Source of the DNA: Gilvirhabdus luticola
GTDB lineage: Bacteria; Bacteroidota; Bacteroidia; Flavobacteriales; Flavobacteriaceae
Length of the DNA stretch: 64,000 nucleotides
NCBI RefSeq assembly: GCF_032583975.1
Contig: NZ_JAWHTF010000004.1
Strand: one strand, 5' to 3'
Shown here: positions 34,020 to 43,383 of the stretch, one piece after another
Numbering within the stretch: position 1 is the first letter of the stretch
How the letters are laid out: each line of letters opens with the position of its first letter
Notes under the pieces: model-generated
Database searches by the model: none
What the model was told of the DNA's origin: nothing
Seen by the model: the letters and a program-made list of their open reading frames with translations, nothing else
Translations under genes and position numbers: made by a program

Positions 34020-35060
34020 ATGAAAATATTTTGTGTATTGTCTGCATTTGCTTTAGTCGGTTCTTGTGCAACAACCAAGTATAGTACAAAAATTGAAAAC
34101 TTAAAAAGTTCTATTCATTTAAGCGATAGTGTAACTGTAACTAAATACGCCAATACTATTACTGCAGAAGAATTAAGCAACAACCTTTACTCATTTTCAT
34201 CTATTGAGTTTCAAGGGAGAAAGACTGGAGAATTTGGACAAAAAAAAGCTTCGGAATTTATAAAATCCTTCTACCAAAAAGAAAATATAAATTCTCCTTT
34301 TGGAGGTGACGACTATTTTCAAGACATACCGAAATCTTATTTCCCTGATGATATTAAAAGTGGATCTGAAAACGTCCTGGCATATATTGAAGGCACAGAA
34401 AAACCCAATGAAGTCATAATTATATCTGCACATTTGGATCATTTGGGGATTGAGGACAATAAAATCTATGTTGGAGCAGATGACAATGGCTCTGGTACAG
34501 TAGCGGTTTTAGAAATGGCACAAGCCTTTAAAATTGCTAAAGAAGAAGGTTTTGGTCCCAAAAGAAGCATTTTATTTTTGCACGTCACAGCCGAAGAAAT
34601 TGGTCTTCAAGGTTCTCAATATTATTCAGAAAATCCAGTTTTTAAATTAGAGAATACTGTTGTAGATCTTAATATTGATATGATAGGTCGTGTAGACTCT
34701 TCGCACAGAGATAATCCAGATTATATCTATTTAATTGGTGCGGATAGGTTAAGCACCGAATTACACTACATTTCAGAAAAAATAAATAATACTTACTTTG
34801 ATTTAGATATTGATTATAGATATAATAAAGAAACCGATAGAGCAAAAATATACTTTAGATCAGACCATTACAATTTTGCAAAACATAATATTCCTGTTAT
34901 ATTTTATTTTAATGGTGAACATGAAGATTACCATCAGGTTACAGATACTCCCAATAAGATTAATTATAAACTATTAGAAAAACGAACACGATTTATTTTT
35001 GTAACCGCATGGCAATTGGCCAATCAAGACAATCGGATACGAGCTGACAAAGCTAGTTAA
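34020..35060 (+). CDS. M28 family zinc aminopeptidase, lipoprotein (copy 1)
   Basis: 346 residues from ATG 34020. Lipoprotein signal MKIFCVLSAFALVGSC. The M28 metallopeptidase domain has the expected five zinc ligands in order: His in SAHLDH, Asp in GADDNGSG, Glu in TAEEIGLQGS with the catalytic Glu before it, Asp in NIDMIGR, and His near the end in NGEHEDYHQVTD. So it should hydrolyse peptides at the cell surface or periplasm. The next gene is a close paralogue; the pair arose by tandem duplication. Confidence 0.9.
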   Translation: MKIFCVLSAFALVGSCATTKYSTKIENLKSSIHLSDSVTVTKYANTITAEELSNNLYSFSSIEFQGRKTGEFGQKKASEFIKSFYQKENINSPFGGDDYFQDIPKSYFPDDIKSGSENVLAYIEGTEKPNEVIIISAHLDHLGIEDNKIYVGADDNGSGTVAVLEMAQAFKIAKEEGFGPKRSILFLHVTAEEIGLQGSQYYSENPVFKLENTVVDLNIDMIGRVDSSHRDNPDYIYLIGADRLSTELHYISEKINNTYFDLDIDYRYNKETDRAKIYFRSDHYNFAKHNIPVIFYFNGEHEDYHQVTDTPNKINYKLLEKRTRFIFVTAWQLANQDNRIRADKAS

Positions 35061-35087
35061 GTGTTAGTTTTTAACTCAAAAAGACAA

Positions 35088-36116
35088 ATGAAAAGAGTAC
35101 TGATTTTAATTCAATTATTGGCTTTAACTCTATATAATTGTGGCGTATCGCCTAAAAGCACATCAGCATCAGACTTAAATTCAATTAATGATTCATTAGT
35201 TATAAAATTTGCAAACACAATTACAGCTTTTGAACTAAAAGAAGCTTTATACGCTTATGCTTCTGATGAATTTGAAGGCAGGAGAACTGGACAACCTGGG
35301 CAAAAAAAGGCTGTTGAGTATCTTAAAAATTTTTACGTTTCTCAAGGTATTTCAGCATTATTAGATGATAACGACTATTTTCAAGAAGTGCCGAAAACCT
35401 ATCTCGGGAAAGGATTAGAAGATTCAGAAAATGTTCTGGCGTATATTGAAGGCAGTGAAAAACCTAACGAGTTTATTGTGATTTCTGCGCATCTAGATCA
35501 TGAAGGTATAAAAAATGGAGACATCTATAATGGTGCTGATGATGATGGTTCTGGGACTGTTTCAATTCTTGAAATTGCAGAGGCCTTTAAAAAAGCAGTT
35601 AACGATGGTTACAGACCTAAACGTTCAATATTGTTTTTACACGTTACAGCAGAAGAAGAAGGACTTTTAGGTTCTCAATATTTTACAGATGTTGACCCAG
35701 TGGTTCCCTTAAAAAACATAGTTGCAAATCTGAATATAGACATGATTGGTAGAAGAGACATTAAACACAATGAAGATGGGAACTATATCTATTTGATTGG
35801 ATCAAATAAATTGAGTGCCGAATTGCATCAATTATCGGAAGACATAAATACTAAATATGTTGGTCTTGAATTAGACTATACTTATAATAGTGTTAGCGAT
35901 CCTAATCGCTACTTCTACAGATCTGATCATTATAATTTTGCAAAGCACAACATACCGGTCATATTTTATTTTAGTGGTAATCATGCCGATTATCATAAAC
36001 CAACAGATACACCTGAAAAAATTGAATATGACCTTTTAGAAAAAAGAACAAAGCTAATTTTTTACACGGCTTGGGAGTTAGCCACTAGAGAGAATAGAAT
36101 TACAATAGGTCTTTAG
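35088..36116 (+). CDS. M28 family zinc aminopeptidase, lipoprotein (copy 2)
   Basis: 342 residues from ATG 35088. Signal MKRVLILIQLLALTLYNC with lipobox Cys. Zinc ligands parallel the first copy: SAHLDH, GADDDGSG, TAEEEGLLGS, NIDMIGR, and SGNHADYHKPTD. The two share the same layout throughout, including the N-terminal SDSLVIKFANTITA-like segment, but have diverged at many positions, so this is not a recent duplication. Starts 27 bases after copy 1 ends. Confidence 0.9.
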   Translation: MKRVLILIQLLALTLYNCGVSPKSTSASDLNSINDSLVIKFANTITAFELKEALYAYASDEFEGRRTGQPGQKKAVEYLKNFYVSQGISALLDDNDYFQEVPKTYLGKGLEDSENVLAYIEGSEKPNEFIVISAHLDHEGIKNGDIYNGADDDGSGTVSILEIAEAFKKAVNDGYRPKRSILFLHVTAEEEGLLGSQYFTDVDPVVPLKNIVANLNIDMIGRRDIKHNEDGNYIYLIGSNKLSAELHQLSEDINTKYVGLELDYTYNSVSDPNRYFYRSDHYNFAKHNIPVIFYFSGNHADYHKPTDTPEKIEYDLLEKRTKLIFYTAWELATRENRITIGL

Positions 36117-36130
36117 TCTCATCATTTAAA

Positions 36131-36165
36131 AACAAAAAAAGCTTCCCGATAAGAGAAGCTTATAT
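36131..36165 (-). terminator. Terminator after tRNA-His (probably bidirectional)
   Basis: AAGCTTC (36139-36145) pairs with GAAGCTT (36155-36161). On the minus strand the stem is followed by a T-run, ending the tRNA-His transcript; on the plus strand TATATTTTT follows, which could also stop the M28 operon. Confidence 0.75.
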
Positions 36166-36170
36166 TTTTG

Positions 36171-36245
36171 GGTGGAAGATCGGTCTCGAACCGACGACCT
36201 CCTGAACCACAATCAGGCGCTCTAACCAACTGAGCTACAACCACC
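36171..36245 (-). tRNA. tRNA-His (anticodon GTG)
   Basis: On the minus strand a full cloverleaf reads GGTGGTTGTAGCTCAGTTGG at the 5' end, an anticodon loop CTGATTGTGGTTCAG with GTG, T-arm GTCGGTTCGAGACC and 3' end CTTCCACC. The extra G at position -1 facing C73, specific to histidine tRNAs, is present. CCA is not encoded. A consensus promoter lies just upstream. Confidence 0.97.
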
Positions 36246-36271
36246 ATTTTACACATTTTACAATGCGACTG

Positions 36272-36302
36272 CAAATGTAAATTATTTAGTATTTACAACA
36301 AA
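36272..36302 (-). promoter_or_regulatory. Promoter of tRNA-His
   Basis: On the minus strand TTTG (36302-36299), 19 bases, then TACATTTG (36279-36272), the Bacteroidota consensus TTTG-N19-TAnnTTTG, 27 bases before the tRNA 5' end. Confidence 0.7.
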
Positions 36303-36316
36303 AACTTTTTTTGTTA

Positions 36317-37039
36317 TTATTTTAAATTAAAAAGGCTGTCAACTGCAATGTATCTTTCCGCAGTAAAACCTTCACCGTACTCCGAACCTATTAATCGTCC
36401 GAGATCTCTTGCTCTGTACGCAATACTTTCTTCAAAATTTTTGCTTGATATTGGAGTTTCTGGTCCATTGCTGTCTGGATTATAAAATTGCGTTTTGTAT
36501 GCCAGAACAGCTTGGATTTTTGATTGAATAAATTCGGAAATATCTACAACAACATCCGGTTCCAAATTTTTCCACTGAATGTAGTGATAAACATGTTTTG
36601 GTCTCCAAGGTTCCTGCCAACCGTCTTCATCTTCAGTTTTTGTGTCAATCTTCAATAAACCACTTAAAAAGCAGGCATCACTAACCAAAGAACTTCCCTT
36701 ACCATGATCAATGTGTCTATCGGTTACAGCATTGCACAACACAATTTCCGGTCGATACTTACGAATCATTTTGATAAGTTCAATTTGGTGATACTTATCA
36801 TTTACAAAGAATCCATCGGCAAACTCCATATTTTGTCTTATTGCAACTCCCAATATTTTTGCAGCTTCTGTAGCTTCAGCATCTCTAGATTCAGGTGTGC
36901 CTCGAGTACCTAACTCACCCCGTGTTAAATCTATTATACCTACTATTTTTCCTTTGGAAATTTCTTTAGCTATGGTTCCGCCACAGCCCAACTCTACATC
37001 ATCGGGATGAGCTCCAAATGCCAATATATCTAATTTCAT
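36317..37039 (-). CDS. bshB1: Bacillithiol biosynthesis deacetylase BshB1
   Basis: 240 residues of the PIG-L/LmbE zinc deacetylase family. It removes acetyl from GlcNAc-malate in bacillithiol synthesis, the second step. The N-terminal AHPDDVELGCGGT holds His and Asp-Asp zinc/catalytic residues; LTRGELGTRGTPESR and the later DRHIDHGKGS with two histidines complete the site and match BshB1 closely. Located alone between tRNA-His and a MATE exporter. The two glutathione peroxidases in this window may use bacillithiol or thioredoxin rather than glutathione, which is inference. Confidence 0.95.
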   Translation of the reverse strand: MKLDILAFGAHPDDVELGCGGTIAKEISKGKIVGIIDLTRGELGTRGTPESRDAEATEAAKILGVAIRQNMEFADGFFVNDKYHQIELIKMIRKYRPEIVLCNAVTDRHIDHGKGSSLVSDACFLSGLLKIDTKTEDEDGWQEPWRPKHVYHYIQWKNLEPDVVVDISEFIQSKIQAVLAYKTQFYNPDSNGPETPISSKNFEESIAYRARDLGRLIGSEYGEGFTAERYIAVDSLFNLK

Positions 37040-37142
37040 AAATGTATATGTTCTTTTTTAAGTGCATTTTTAATTCTTTTGTCATCATAGAAAGGTAATT
37101 TGTTTATATAAAGTTATGAAAAAAGTAATTGAATGAAACAAA

Positions 37143-38552
37143 TTACACTTGTATCAGTTTCCAGTGTCCTCGTTTAAACCAAATAATTGCAATAATAGCA
37201 ATTAAAACTTCTGCCAATGTAATGGCCCAAAACACGCCTGATGGTCCAAAATCTAAAGTAATTGCCATGATGTATGCAAATGGAAGCTGCAATAACCAAA
37301 AGCAAACAAAATTAATATACGTTGGTGTTTTTGTATCTCCTGCTCCATTAAACGAATTAATAACTACCATACCATATCCATAAAAAATGTATCCTGCTGC
37401 AATAATACGTAAGCACAAGCTACCATATTTAACAACGTCTGGTGTGTCATTAAAAAGCACTATGATTTGAGGTGCAAAAACGAGATAAATTATGGATACA
37501 AATCCCATAAAAATAGCACTGTATTTTCCTGTTTTCCAAACCGACCGTTCTGCTCTATCTGGTTTTTGAGCTCCTAAATTCTGACCAACCAAGGTTGCTG
37601 CGGCATTACTCATACCCCAAGCTGGCATTATTGTAAACATCATCACACGAATGGCAATGGTGTAACCTGCCAATACTTCACTACCAAATTCGCTCATGAT
37701 TCTCATCAGGAAAACCCAACTTGAAGTTCCTATTAAAAACTGCCCTATACCTCCTAGAGATATTCTTATAAGGTTCAGCATAATACCAAATCGTAAGACC
37801 AAATCTTTAATTTTAATCTTTATTTTACCATAACCATAAAACAGAATACCTAATTGGAACATAACGGCACTACCTCTTCCTATTGTTGTTGCAATTGCTG
37901 CTCCTTCAACTCCATATGCTGGCACTGGGCCAAAACCAAAAATGAAAATTGGATCTAAAATAATGTTTAACCCATTAGATAAGATAAGCGTCCACATGGC
38001 AATTGAAGCATTTCCAGCACCACGGAAAATCGCATTGATTAAGAATAGCAACATTATAGTTACGTTACCACCCATAAGTACTTGAGTATAGCCATAACCT
38101 TCTTCAATGAGGTCGCTCTCTCCGCCCATAAGTTGTAGTATTTCTTTAGGATATATAATGCCAATAGCACTAACAACTGCAGCTGTTAAAATTCCTAAAA
38201 AAATGACTTGAACTGCTGCTTTTGAAGCTCCATCAATATCCTTTTCGCCAACACGTCTTGCAACGACTGCAGTTGCTGCCATACTTAATCCAATAGCCAC
38301 AGCATAAACCAGAGTTATAACTGATTCTGTCAAGCCGATTGTTGCTACGGCATTTACACTCACTTGGGATACATACATGATATCTACAATTGCAAAAATA
38401 GATTCCATAAGCATTTCCAATATCATTGGAACAGATAACATAAAAACCGCTTTGCGAATACTACCTGACGTATATTCTTGATCTTTGCCAGAAACGGCAA
38501 TTTTAAAATATTGAAATATTTGTTTTATTGAAATTGATTGTTTTGAATGCAT
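37143..38552 (-). CDS. MATE family multidrug exporter
   Basis: 469 residues from ATG 38552; a longer start at 38606 adds 18 hydrophobic residues not typical of the family. Twelve transmembrane helices in two six-helix bundles are seen. Landmarks: VPMILEMLMESIFAIVDIMYVS at helix one, the VATIGLTES segment, FRGAGNASIAM in the first half, and AAATLVGQNLGAQKPDRAERS in the second. It should export cationic drugs or metabolites using sodium or protons. Single gene. Confidence 0.93.
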   Translation of the reverse strand: MHSKQSISIKQIFQYFKIAVSGKDQEYTSGSIRKAVFMLSVPMILEMLMESIFAIVDIMYVSQVSVNAVATIGLTESVITLVYAVAIGLSMAATAVVARRVGEKDIDGASKAAVQVIFLGILTAAVVSAIGIIYPKEILQLMGGESDLIEEGYGYTQVLMGGNVTIMLLFLINAIFRGAGNASIAMWTLILSNGLNIILDPIFIFGFGPVPAYGVEGAAIATTIGRGSAVMFQLGILFYGYGKIKIKIKDLVLRFGIMLNLIRISLGGIGQFLIGTSSWVFLMRIMSEFGSEVLAGYTIAIRVMMFTIMPAWGMSNAAATLVGQNLGAQKPDRAERSVWKTGKYSAIFMGFVSIIYLVFAPQIIVLFNDTPDVVKYGSLCLRIIAAGYIFYGYGMVVINSFNGAGDTKTPTYINFVCFWLLQLPFAYIMAITLDFGPSGVFWAITLAEVLIAIIAIIWFKRGHWKLIQV

Positions 38553-38709
38553 TATTTTTTTAAGTAAGAAAAGAAACATAACCAAAAGACGATAAGTCTT
38601 TAGCAATTTTTTATTCGGAAGAAACCCGATATAACCGAAAGTGGACCTTAAACAATCATAAACTACAAAGATGTAGAAAATAATTGATTATCACAAAAAC
38701 TGGTCATAT

Positions 38710-39327
38710 TTATGACTTAATCCAATCGATAATAGACTCATCTATTGGAAGGGTTTTTGGTGAAACTACACGAACGACTTCTCCATTTTCATTGATGAGA
38801 TATTTTTGAAAATTCCAATCTACTTCAGAGTCTTGAAATCCATTCCTGTCTTTTTTAGTTAAAAAATGATACACATCATGCATATCGTCTCCCTTAACCG
38901 AAATCTTGCTCATCATAGGAAAAGTAACACCATAATTTTGTTTACAAAAAGTAGCAATCTGCTCATTAGAGCCAGGTTCTTGGCTACCAAAATTATTGGC
39001 AGGAAAACCAACTATAGTGAAATTTTGGTCACCAAATACCTCGTAAAGTTCCTGCAGATTTTCATATTGAGGTGTTAAACCACATTCGCTTGCTGTATTA
39101 ACCACCATGATTTTTTTTCCTTTTAAAGATGCAAAATCAAAATCATTGCCAGACAAATCCTTTACTGTAAACTGATAAATGTTTTCTTTTTTCATTTGAT
39201 CTTCAATTGAATTTATTATCTCATCTTTAGTAATAGACTCTACAACATCTTCTGAGATTTGACTCTCAAGTTTATGTTTGCAACTAAAACTAGTAACTAA
39301 TAGAAGAATTGCAATTATTCGTTTCAT
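38710..39327 (-). CDS. Glutathione peroxidase-like lipoprotein
   Basis: 205 residues with a lipoprotein signal (MKRIIAILLLVTSFSC). The thioredoxin-fold peroxidase follows: peroxidatic Cys in NTASECGLTPQ, Gln in NFGSQEPG, resolving-type Cys in TFCKQNYGVTF, Trp-Asn in VDWNFQKYL. Cysteine rather than selenocysteine is used. It should reduce peroxides in the periplasm or outer membrane with thioredoxin-like donors. A second copy lacking the lipobox is at 49816-50358. It lies 30 bases after acs on the same strand. Confidence 0.92.
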   Translation of the reverse strand: MKRIIAILLLVTSFSCKHKLESQISEDVVESITKDEIINSIEDQMKKENIYQFTVKDLSGNDFDFASLKGKKIMVVNTASECGLTPQYENLQELYEVFGDQNFTIVGFPANNFGSQEPGSNEQIATFCKQNYGVTFPMMSKISVKGDDMHDVYHFLTKKDRNGFQDSEVDWNFQKYLINENGEVVRVVSPKTLPIDESIIDWIKS

Positions 39328-39357
39328 AGATTAAAGATAGGATAAAAGTCAAAACAT

Positions 39358-41286
39358 CTACCAATTTGTTTGTTTGTCATTATAAGCATCATCAATAATA
39401 CTTTGCACAACTTCAGGGTTTAATAATGTACTTGTATCACCTAAATTGCTCGTATCTTTATGTGCTATTTTACGCAAAATTCGTCTCATGATTTTACCTG
39501 AACGAGTCTTCGGCAAGCCTTCTGTAAACTGAATTTTGTCCAGTTTGGCAATTGGGCCAATATGTTCGGTGATGATTTGATTTATTTCTTTACGCACATT
39601 ATCTTGATTTCTAGATTCTCCTGTGTCTTTTAAAGTGATATAACCATAAAGAGCATTTCCCTTAACATCATGCGGATAACCTACAATAGCAGACTCCGCA
39701 ACTGCTGGATGCTCGTTAATAGCATCTTCTATTGGAGCTGTACCTAGATTATGGCCTGAGACAATAATGACATCGTCTACTCTGCCAGTTATACGATAAT
39801 ACCCAACTTCATCTCTCAAAGCACCATCACCAGTAAAGTACATGTCTTTATAAGCCGAAAAATAAGTGTCTTTATAGCGTTGGTGGTTTCCCCAAATGGT
39901 TCTTGCCATAGAAGGCCATGGAAACTTGATACACAAACGCCCATCAACTTGATTGCCTTTAATTTCCTCTCCATTTTCATCCATCAAGGCAGGTTGTATT
40001 CCTGGGAATGGCAAAGTTGCATAGGTTGGCTTCGTTGGTGTCACATAAGGTATTGGGCATATCATAATACCTCCAGTTTCGGTTTGCCACCAAGAATCTA
40101 TTATAGGGCTTTTACGTTTACCAATATTATCGTTATACCAATGCCAGGCTTCTTCATTAATTGGTTCTCCTACAGAACCCAAAACTGTTAACGAAGACAA
40201 ATCTATATTATCAATAAAATCAAGACTTTGCTTTGCTAAAGCTCGTATAGCTGTTGGAGCAGTATAAAACTGATTTACTTTATGTTTTTCTACAATTTGC
40301 CAAAAACGACTAAAGTCTGGATAACTAGGGACGCCTTCAAACATTACCGTAGTTGCACCATTGGCTAATGGGCCATAAACAATGTAACTATGTCCAGTAA
40401 TCCAACCTATATCTGCGGTACACCAATACACATCATTTTCTCTATATTGAAACGCATTTTTAAAACTATATGCTGTGTAAACCATATATCCTGCTGTGGT
40501 ATGTACCATGCCTTTAGGTTTACCTGTAGAACCTGATGTATACAAGATAAATAGAGGATCTTCTGAATCCATAGTTTCTGCTTCACAGCATGTAGAAGCC
40601 TCATCCAAAAGAGGTTGTAACCATTTGTCTCTACCTTCTTTCATTTGAATATCTGAATGAATTCGTTTGGCGACTAGAACCGTTTCAACGCCAGAACAAT
40701 CTTCTAATGCATTATCAACAATACCTTTTAAATCGATAGTTTTATTACCTCTGTAAGATCCATCACATGTAATGACCATTTTACAATCACTATCATTAAT
40801 TCTAGTTGCAAGAGCTGTTGATGAAAAACCAGCAAAAACAACAGAATGGATAGCACCAATTCTTGCACATGCCAAAAGAGAAATTGCTAATTCTGGAATC
40901 ATGGGTACATAAATGCATACGCGATCACCTTTTTTTATGCCTTGCTCTTTTAGAACGTTGGCAAACTTATTAACACGTTCGTGTAACTGCTTGTAAGTAA
41001 TATGTTCTGTAGGTTCATTCGGATCATTAGGTTCAAATAGAATGGCTGTCTTATCTCCTCTTGTTGGTAAATGCCTATCTATGCAATTATCTGTGATATT
41101 AAGCTTTGCTCCTTCAAACCATTTAATTTCAGGTTTTGAAAAATTCCAGCTTAAAACCTTATCCCATTTTTTTCGCCACATAAAATGCTCGATGGCAATT
41201 TCCTCCCAAAAGGTTTCTGGTTCTCTTACAGATTTACGATAAACTTGATAATATTCTTCAAGATGTTTGATATGATAGTTACTCAT
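39358..41286 (-). CDS. acs: Acetyl-CoA synthetase
   Basis: 642 residues, full length. It activates acetate to acetyl-CoA through acetyl-AMP. Landmarks: the AMP-binding loop YTSGSTGKPKGMVH, WWQTETGG, the hinge YFTGDGALRDE with GRVDDVIIVSGHNLGT, and the C-terminal TRSGKIMRR with the catalytic, acetylation-controlled Lys. Gene order, symporter partner plus acs, shows an acetate uptake and assimilation unit. Own promoter is likely in the 113 bases before it. Confidence 0.97.
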   Translation of the reverse strand: MSNYHIKHLEEYYQVYRKSVREPETFWEEIAIEHFMWRKKWDKVLSWNFSKPEIKWFEGAKLNITDNCIDRHLPTRGDKTAILFEPNDPNEPTEHITYKQLHERVNKFANVLKEQGIKKGDRVCIYVPMIPELAISLLACARIGAIHSVVFAGFSSTALATRINDSDCKMVITCDGSYRGNKTIDLKGIVDNALEDCSGVETVLVAKRIHSDIQMKEGRDKWLQPLLDEASTCCEAETMDSEDPLFILYTSGSTGKPKGMVHTTAGYMVYTAYSFKNAFQYRENDVYWCTADIGWITGHSYIVYGPLANGATTVMFEGVPSYPDFSRFWQIVEKHKVNQFYTAPTAIRALAKQSLDFIDNIDLSSLTVLGSVGEPINEEAWHWYNDNIGKRKSPIIDSWWQTETGGIMICPIPYVTPTKPTYATLPFPGIQPALMDENGEEIKGNQVDGRLCIKFPWPSMARTIWGNHQRYKDTYFSAYKDMYFTGDGALRDEVGYYRITGRVDDVIIVSGHNLGTAPIEDAINEHPAVAESAIVGYPHDVKGNALYGYITLKDTGESRNQDNVRKEINQIITEHIGPIAKLDKIQFTEGLPKTRSGKIMRRILRKIAHKDTSNLGDTSTLLNPEVVQSIIDDAYNDKQTNW

Positions 41287-41399
41287 TGAATAATAGAATT
41301 AACAAATAAATTAATGGTCACCTAAATTAATAAAATAATGCCAAAAGCATGCATTTTTTTCTACCGATGACTTCAAATTGTCGACCGAAAAAAGTTTAA

Positions 41400-43142
41400 T
41401 CAATATTTGTGTATTATTGCATCTTCTGCTCCACTTGGTATCCTAATGTTTTCAACGATTTCTTGAACCTCTTCTGGTGGTGGTGGTGTAAATTTCATGA
41501 TAGTAATAGAAACTGCGAAGTTTAAGACCATAGCCACAGTTCCAAACCCTTCTGGTGATATACCAAACCACCATTCACTTTTATCCGGAAGGACATCATC
41601 AAACCATCCTAATTTATATTTAATCATGTACAACAGCATTGAAGATATACCAACGATCATTCCTGCGATTGCTCCTTCTTTGTTCATGCGTTTATAGAAG
41701 ATTCCTAGTATTATAGCCGGGAAAAAAGAAGCTGCTGCTAAACCAAATGCCAATGCTACAACTGCTGCAACAAAACCAGGTGGATTGATGCCAAAATAAC
41801 CTGCAACACAGACAGCACCTACAGCCGAAAGTCTTGCAGCGATCAATTCTCCCTTTTCAGAAATCATTGGATTGAAGACTTTCTTTATTAAATCATGAGA
41901 AACAGATGAAGATATTACGAGTAATAAACCTGCTGCAGTAGATAATGCGGCTGCCAATCCTCCGGCAGCCACTAATGCAATCACCCAATTCGGTAAATTA
42001 GCAATTTCTGGGTTGGCCAAAACCATTATATCTCTGTCAACAATCAATTCATTCTTTTTATGGTCAGCAACATATTGAATATTTCCATCATTATTTTTAT
42101 CAGTAAATGAAATTAAGCCTGTGGTTTCCCATTTTGTAAACCATTCTGGAACTTCAGCGTACGGTTTATTAGACACCGTTTCTATCATGTTAGTCCTCGC
42201 AAAAACTGCTACTGCAGGGGCTGTAGTATATAATACTACTATGAGCAACAACGCGATACCCGCAGATTTACGAGCATCCCGAACACGCTTTACAGTAAAA
42301 AATCGAACTATCACATGAGGTAAACCAGCAGTTCCAACCATTAATGCCAACGTAATAGAAAACACATCAATCATAGATTTAGAACCACTTGTATATTCAG
42401 CAAATCCTAATTCTGTACTTAAACCATCGAGTTTATCTAGAAGATATGTTCCAGATCCATCTGCTAATTGGTCTCCAAATCCTAATTGAGGGATTGGGTT
42501 TCCAGTCATTTGAATTGAAATAAAAATGGCAGGTACCATAAACGCGAAAATTAACACACAATATTGAGCCACTTGCGTATATGTTATTCCTTTCATGCCT
42601 CCTAAAACAGCATAAAATAAAACAATGAGCATTCCTATAATGACTCCAGTATTAATATTGACTTCAAGAAATCGAGAGAAAACAATTCCAACACCTCGCA
42701 TTTGTCCAGCAACGTAGGTAAACGATACTAGTAAAGCACAAAATACAGCGACAATTCTTGCAGCATTAGAATAGTAACGATCGCCTATGAAATCTGGCAC
42801 TGTAAATTTGCCAAACTTACGCAAGTATGGTGCCAACAATAATGCCAGTAACACATAACCTCCTGTCCATCCCATTAAATAAACAGCTCCGTCATAACCA
42901 GCAAAAGAAATAATACCAGCCATCGAAATAAATGATGCTGCACTCATCCAATCTGCTGCAGTTGCCATTCCGTTAGCCCAAGGCGAAACGCCTCCACCAG
43001 CAACATAGAATTCTTTTGTTGAGCTCGCTCTAGACCAAATAGCTATTCCTATGTACAACGAAAATGTTAAACCAACTAGAATATAAGTCCAATTTTGAAC
43101 ACCAATACCATCTAGCACTAATAAATTAGTTATCATAGCCAT
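41400..43142 (-). CDS. Sodium/solute symporter, acetate permease-like
   Basis: 580 residues, SSS family, about 13 transmembrane helices. Features: FYVAGGGVSPWANGMATAADWMSAASF near the N-terminus, GLPHVIVRFFTVKRVRDARKS and AGGLAAALSTAAGLLLVISSSVSHDL. The close fit is the VC_2705-like subfamily paired with DUF4212 proteins, related to cation/acetate symporter ActP. Overlaps the DUF4212 gene by 17 bases and is upstream of acs, so acetate or other short acids are the likely substrate. Confidence 0.92.
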   Translation of the reverse strand: MAMITNLLVLDGIGVQNWTYILVGLTFSLYIGIAIWSRASSTKEFYVAGGGVSPWANGMATAADWMSAASFISMAGIISFAGYDGAVYLMGWTGGYVLLALLLAPYLRKFGKFTVPDFIGDRYYSNAARIVAVFCALLVSFTYVAGQMRGVGIVFSRFLEVNINTGVIIGMLIVLFYAVLGGMKGITYTQVAQYCVLIFAFMVPAIFISIQMTGNPIPQLGFGDQLADGSGTYLLDKLDGLSTELGFAEYTSGSKSMIDVFSITLALMVGTAGLPHVIVRFFTVKRVRDARKSAGIALLLIVVLYTTAPAVAVFARTNMIETVSNKPYAEVPEWFTKWETTGLISFTDKNNDGNIQYVADHKKNELIVDRDIMVLANPEIANLPNWVIALVAAGGLAAALSTAAGLLLVISSSVSHDLIKKVFNPMISEKGELIAARLSAVGAVCVAGYFGINPPGFVAAVVALAFGLAAASFFPAIILGIFYKRMNKEGAIAGMIVGISSMLLYMIKYKLGWFDDVLPDKSEWWFGISPEGFGTVAMVLNFAVSITIMKFTPPPPEEVQEIVENIRIPSGAEDAIIHKY

Positions 43143-43383
43143 ACTTTTTATCGAGCTTGTTCATCAGTCGAACATATACAAAAATGAGAATCACAAATAC
43201 ATACATGGAACCTTGTTGTGCAAACCAAAAACCAAGTTTAAAACCGCCCATTTTTATATTATTTAAAGCATCCTTAAAAAGAATACCAGCTCCATAAGAA
43301 ACCAAAAACCAAATGGCTAATAAAATTAAAACGTACCTGATATTTTCTTTCCAATATGCAGTCGCTTTTTGTTGATTATTCAT
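43126..43383 (-). CDS. DUF4212 partner protein of the symporter
   Basis: 85 residues with two transmembrane helices (about 16-34 and 50-72). The sequence YWKENIRYVLILLAIWFLVS and the WFAQQGSMYVFVILIFVYV segment are characteristic of DUF4212, a small subunit encoded directly before a sodium/solute symporter. The start overlaps the end of the AGCS transporter gene by four bases and the end overlaps the symporter start by 17. Confidence 0.92.
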   Translation of the reverse strand: MNNQQKATAYWKENIRYVLILLAIWFLVSYGAGILFKDALNNIKMGGFKLGFWFAQQGSMYVFVILIFVYVRLMNKLDKKYGYDN

